Assembly (NCBI GenBank): GCA_020721005.1
Contig: DYNP01000002.1
Location: 253,598 to 317,597, forward strand
DNA: 64,000 nucleotides
Reading direction: 5' to 3'
DNA from: Thiomargarita sp.
GTDB taxonomy: Bacteria; Pseudomonadota; Gammaproteobacteria; Beggiatoales; Beggiatoaceae
This document shows, in pieces, positions 61,232 to 64,000 of the stretch. Positions within the stretch are counted from its first letter, which is position 1; every line of letters starts with the position of its first letter. The notes under the pieces were generated by a model, which was not told the DNA's origin, did not search any database, and saw only the letters and a program-made list of their open reading frames with translations. Made by a program: the position numbers and the translations under genes.

Positions 61232-61383
61232 CCTTTTTAAGTATAAAGTCAAATAAATTCTTATTGACCTATAGGACTCGTCAATTCAGTTATGCTCATG
61301 TGTAGAACATCTGGCCCGAATCTGCTCCCAACCGACTGCAGGCGCCTGAACCGCCTCGGCCAGAATGGAGCTGGGACAAATCC

Positions 61384-63759
61384 TTGATACTCTGCGATCT
61401 GCAGCAACCGTATCAACGTTATCTGTATTTGATGCCCTGGGGCGCCCAATACAGTCATCCCAAAGATGATTCTACCAAGACACGTCCTGGATTATTGGAC
61501 AGTGTGCGTTGGAAATCCAAGTATCAAAGTATAAATCCCCATGAAGAGCGGGCGGTGATCATTCAACGCCATTATGATGAGGATACCTGGCGGCAACTGG
61601 GTTGGCAGGCACAACTGTCAGATGAAAGAGCCGTGCAAAAACAACCCGTTAACCAAGTGGTTGGAAAACTGGTCGAGGAACTGGTGGATCGTTACCAATT
61701 TGCCGAACCTGAAGTATTGACTGAGCCCCCCGTTGCCACTCATTCGCAGTTTGATTTACAACACGGTCGCTTGTGGGCACTGCCCATAGCCTCCCAAACA
61801 GTGCCACGTCCAACCCAGCTGCAGCGAATTCTGACTGAGTTGGAACGCACGCCAACCCGTCGTTTATTATTGGAAGGTGCATCCGGCAGCGGCAAAACAG
61901 TGGTGTTGGCGCAATTGTATCAACAGGAACACACGCGTCGAAAAGTTGTATTTATCAAAGCCGTCAATGCAGAGTTCAGCTCAACAACTCAAGAATCGGA
62001 GCGCCTCGGGCTCAAATCGGAGAACACGGGGCCCAAGAACAGTGCTGCGTTACGCTCCATGATGTATTGCATGACCGTATTGGGTGCCGAGCCCTTGCAA
62101 ATGGAGTTATCTCTTCAGCAGTTGCATGATAAGTTTCGGCAACAAGCCCAACAGCGGGCAGAGCCTTGGTTGCTCATCATCGACGGCTTAAATGAGGCCC
62201 CTGATCCTGGCTGTTTTACCGGAAATCTGTCCGATCCATTGCCGGAGCATGTGTACATCGTGGCCAGCAGTCAACCCCAGGATCGAGTGTGGACCGTCCT
62301 CACCGGCACTGATCCGCAGGCGTGGAAACGGCTGGAATTGGAGCGATTGTCCCAGGAAGAGGCCCACCACATTATCCAGCATTATTGGCAACAACCTGTA
62401 GAAGGACAGGAAGTGCCCGCTGCCCATCTGTTATCGCCGGAATTACAGAAACAATTGTGGCTTAAGAGTCAGGGACTGCCGGTATTTTTAGAAGGATGGA
62501 TTCGGCGATTACGGGAAATTTGGCACACTGACCCCCATCACTTTGCCGAACAGGCGTTACAAGAGTTTACGCAACATGCTGATGACTGGTTGCCCCAGTT
62601 TCTGCGTCAAAAACTGCATGAGCGACAACAACAGTTTCAATCACCCCGCCTGATTGAAGCCCTGCTGTGGTCCTTAAGTTTAATTCCCAAAGGTCTAACC
62701 CTGCAAGAATTACAAGAATGTCTGCGCAAACTGCGAGACCTGCCTGAATTTGCCGCATTGCCTCCCGTCAGCAAATCCGAGATTGAAGACGGATTGGACA
62801 AATTGGGAGGATTTGTACACAAAATACCCGGATGGGAAACGCGTTGGCAACTGCTCCATGAAAGCATGGGCAGTTGGTTTATCAACCACAAAGGACCCCC
62901 CGAAACCCTGCCCAAACTGCGGTTGAGCCTGGTGCAATTTGGGGCGATTCCATTGCCAGCCACCGCCACCAAGGAAGAATTCACCCAATGGCTGCAGTGG
63001 GTAATACAGGAAGATGATAAGCATTACGACAGTTTGCCTCCAGAATTACAAGTCAGTGTATGCCAAAGTTTATTGGCTCACCTGCCACCCTCAGGGGCAG
63101 ATTATGTGATCATACAGTCTAGACTGGTACAGAGATTTTTATATCGTACTGGAGAACAATCCCGTGGATTTGCACTGAAATCCGTTTTGGAACAAGCATT
63201 ACAACAACCCCATTTACCTTGGGCAGCCCAAACACAGGCACTTTGCGCCCTGGGAGATATTAAGTCAAGTTTAAATGAATTGGGACCTGCCCTAGACTAT
63301 TACCAGCGTTACTTGGAAAGCAGCCAACACTGGCAACAGGAATCGCCCACTCCCCAAACCGCCCGGGAGTTAGCCGCAGCCTGGAGTCGGCTTGGGGAGG
63401 TCCATCAAGCCCGCAATGAACTTGAACAAGCCCAGCAGTGTTTTGAACAGTCCTTTGAAATACATGACAAGTTGCACCGCGAGGCACCCACTCCCCAAAC
63501 CGCCCGGGACTTAGCCATCGCTTATCATCGTTTGGGCACCATTTATTTTGATCAAGAGCAGTTTGGGCAAGCTCTTCCCTATTTTGAGAAAGCGCTACAA
63601 TTGTTTGAAGAGTTGTTGGCTGCAGCCGATATTCCCGATTTACGACTCAATGTGGAAATAGCCAAAGGCTGTGTGGCTGATACGCGGGAAAAATTGTTGC
63701 CTTCACAACTCCCCCCTATAAGCCTGTGGGAGAAGTTGAAACGATTGTGGAAAAAGTGA
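61384..63759 (+). CDS. STAND-type NTPase with C-terminal TPRs, probably lacking its 5' end
   Basis: 791 residues from TTG 61384. An N-terminal region of about 160 residues of unknown fold is followed by a P-loop (LLEGASGSGKT, about residues 160-170) and Walker B LLIIDGLNEA, a layout of AAA+/NACHT-like STAND ATPases. A helical winged region follows (about 330-530), then TPR-like pairs (LDYYQRYLESSQHWQQESPT; LPYFEKALQLFEEL). Two TPR linkers are near-identical (TPQTARELA and TPQTARDLA). The frame is open upstream only to a TAG at 61303 and offers no ATG or ribosome site. The sequence before TTG (APEPPRPEWSWDKSLI) reads like protein, so the true N-terminal effector is probably lost or frameshifted. 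Such proteins act as ligand-triggered oligomeric switches in defence or signalling. Confidence 0.7.
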   Translation: MILCDLQQPYQRYLYLMPWGAQYSHPKDDSTKTRPGLLDSVRWKSKYQSINPHEERAVIIQRHYDEDTWRQLGWQAQLSDERAVQKQPVNQVVGKLVEELVDRYQFAEPEVLTEPPVATHSQFDLQHGRLWALPIASQTVPRPTQLQRILTELERTPTRRLLLEGASGSGKTVVLAQLYQQEHTRRKVVFIKAVNAEFSSTTQESERLGLKSENTGPKNSAALRSMMYCMTVLGAEPLQMELSLQQLHDKFRQQAQQRAEPWLLIIDGLNEAPDPGCFTGNLSDPLPEHVYIVASSQPQDRVWTVLTGTDPQAWKRLELERLSQEEAHHIIQHYWQQPVEGQEVPAAHLLSPELQKQLWLKSQGLPVFLEGWIRRLREIWHTDPHHFAEQALQEFTQHADDWLPQFLRQKLHERQQQFQSPRLIEALLWSLSLIPKGLTLQELQECLRKLRDLPEFAALPPVSKSEIEDGLDKLGGFVHKIPGWETRWQLLHESMGSWFINHKGPPETLPKLRLSLVQFGAIPLPATATKEEFTQWLQWVIQEDDKHYDSLPPELQVSVCQSLLAHLPPSGADYVIIQSRLVQRFLYRTGEQSRGFALKSVLEQALQQPHLPWAAQTQALCALGDIKSSLNELGPALDYYQRYLESSQHWQQESPTPQTARELAAAWSRLGEVHQARNELEQAQQCFEQSFEIHDKLHREAPTPQTARDLAIAYHRLGTIYFDQEQFGQALPYFEKALQLFEELLAAADIPDLRLNVEIAKGCVADTREKLLPSQLPPISLWEKLKRLWKK

Positions 63760-63819
63760 GCCCAGCCGCATGTTCCCCGTTTCTACCCCCTTTGAAAAAA
63801 AGGGGGAAAATTATCGTAT

Positions 63820-63854
63820 TTTCTCGTTCCCAAGTGCCATTTGGGAACGAGAAA
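63820..63854. repeat. CTCGTTCCCA hairpin repeat (copy 3)
   Basis: TTTCTCGTTCCCAA and TTGGGAACGAGAAA form a perfect 14-bp stem with a 7-nt loop. Confidence 0.85.
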
Positions 63855-63950
63855 AAATTCATGAAAACCAAGTTCCCCATTTTGGACTGATGAATGACTG
63901 ACCGCGATGCGGTCAAGACGGCAACGAGAAAAAGATATGTTTTGGTATCT

Positions 63951-63996
63951 TGTGTAGGGTGTGTGCTTTGCAAAAAATGTTCGCACATCCTACACA
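63951..63996. repeat. GGATGTGC-type hairpin repeat
   Basis: tgtgtagggtgtgtgc and gcacatcctacaca arms surround an A/T-rich loop. It is the longest member of the family at 18859, 22612 and 50461. Confidence 0.65.
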
Positions 63997-64000
63997 GGAT

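Larger units (their letters stand above)
63760..64000. other. intergenic tail with three hairpins
   Basis: CCCCCTTT/AAAGGGGG (about 63786-63806) lies just after the STAND gene and may end its transcript. A CTCGTTCCCA hairpin and a GTAGGGTGTG hairpin follow. No gene is supported to the window end. Confidence 0.5.

Noticed and set aside
63716-63988. leftward frames at the right end of the window
   Set aside because: They lie over two hairpin repeats and lack start signals.

Overview
The window looks like chromosomal DNA of a gammaproteobacterium. The leftward run pilB-pilC-pilD-coaE-zapD (53.3-59.3 kb) is a typical gammaproteobacterial order. The heavy load of intergenic hairpin repeats, stand-alone surface proteins and STAND-type ATPases is what I associate with filamentous sulfur bacteria (Beggiatoaceae). 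That family assignment is inference; no rRNA or other marker settles it.

Left part (1-22.9 kb): a partial glycosyltransferase; a secreted surface-type protein behind a near-consensus promoter with three helically phased direct repeats; a second small secreted protein; an HsdR-N-like protein; rpmE (L31); a coiled-coil protein; and a 1457-residue membrane protein. The 3' end of the last gene (114 bp) is exactly duplicated around a MntA/HepT toxin-antitoxin pair. Next come an XRE regulator and a five-gene rightward cluster (membrane protein, ParA/MinD-like ATPase, roadblock-like protein, glucokinase, glucokinase paralogue with a broken phosphate loop). Two leftward periplasmic protein genes follow: a PEGA domain fused to a phosphate-binding-like domain, and a helical protein with tandem repeats.

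Centre (22.9-50.4 kb): a visibly GC-rich biosynthetic island dominated by two giant genes that overlap by 4 bp. NRPS1 (2469 aa) is C-A-PCP-sulfotransferase-C-A-PCP, both A domains carrying a threonine code. NRPS2 (6281 aa) is docking-C-A-PCP-KS-AT-ACP-C-A-PCP-C-A[MT in a2/a3]-PCP-C-A[MT in a8/a9]-PCP-TE. By colinearity the product would be Thr-Thr-X-(malonyl C2, unreduced beta-keto)-Y-(methylated residue, perhaps Cys-like)-N-methylglycine, with a sulfation step on the first carrier. The right flank holds decayed remnants of a hydroxymalonyl/methoxymalonyl-type extender pathway (FkbK-, FkbJ- and FkbI-like) and of a type III PKS. The left flank holds a scrap resembling the sulfotransferase domain. 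No MbtH, phosphopantetheinyl transferase or dedicated exporter is visible here.

Right part (50.5-64 kb), mostly leftward: a DUF2269-like membrane protein, a GT8-like glycosyltransferase, PilH- and PilG-like response regulators, zapD, coaE, pilD, pilC, pilB and an orphan exbD. On the plus strand are a frameshifted membrane-protein gene and a STAND ATPase with TPRs that appears to lack its 5' end.

Several repeat families are scattered throughout. One is a MITE-like family built from a ~21-bp 'ggctaaagcctccactcc' unit, one copy of which interrupts the FkbJ-like carrier-protein gene. Others are CTCGTTCCCA hairpins, GGATGTGC hairpins and GTGGGCA hairpins. Repeat-like sequence also sits in frame in linker loops of the NRPS genes. 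No tRNA, rRNA, CRISPR array or recognisable transposase gene was seen.
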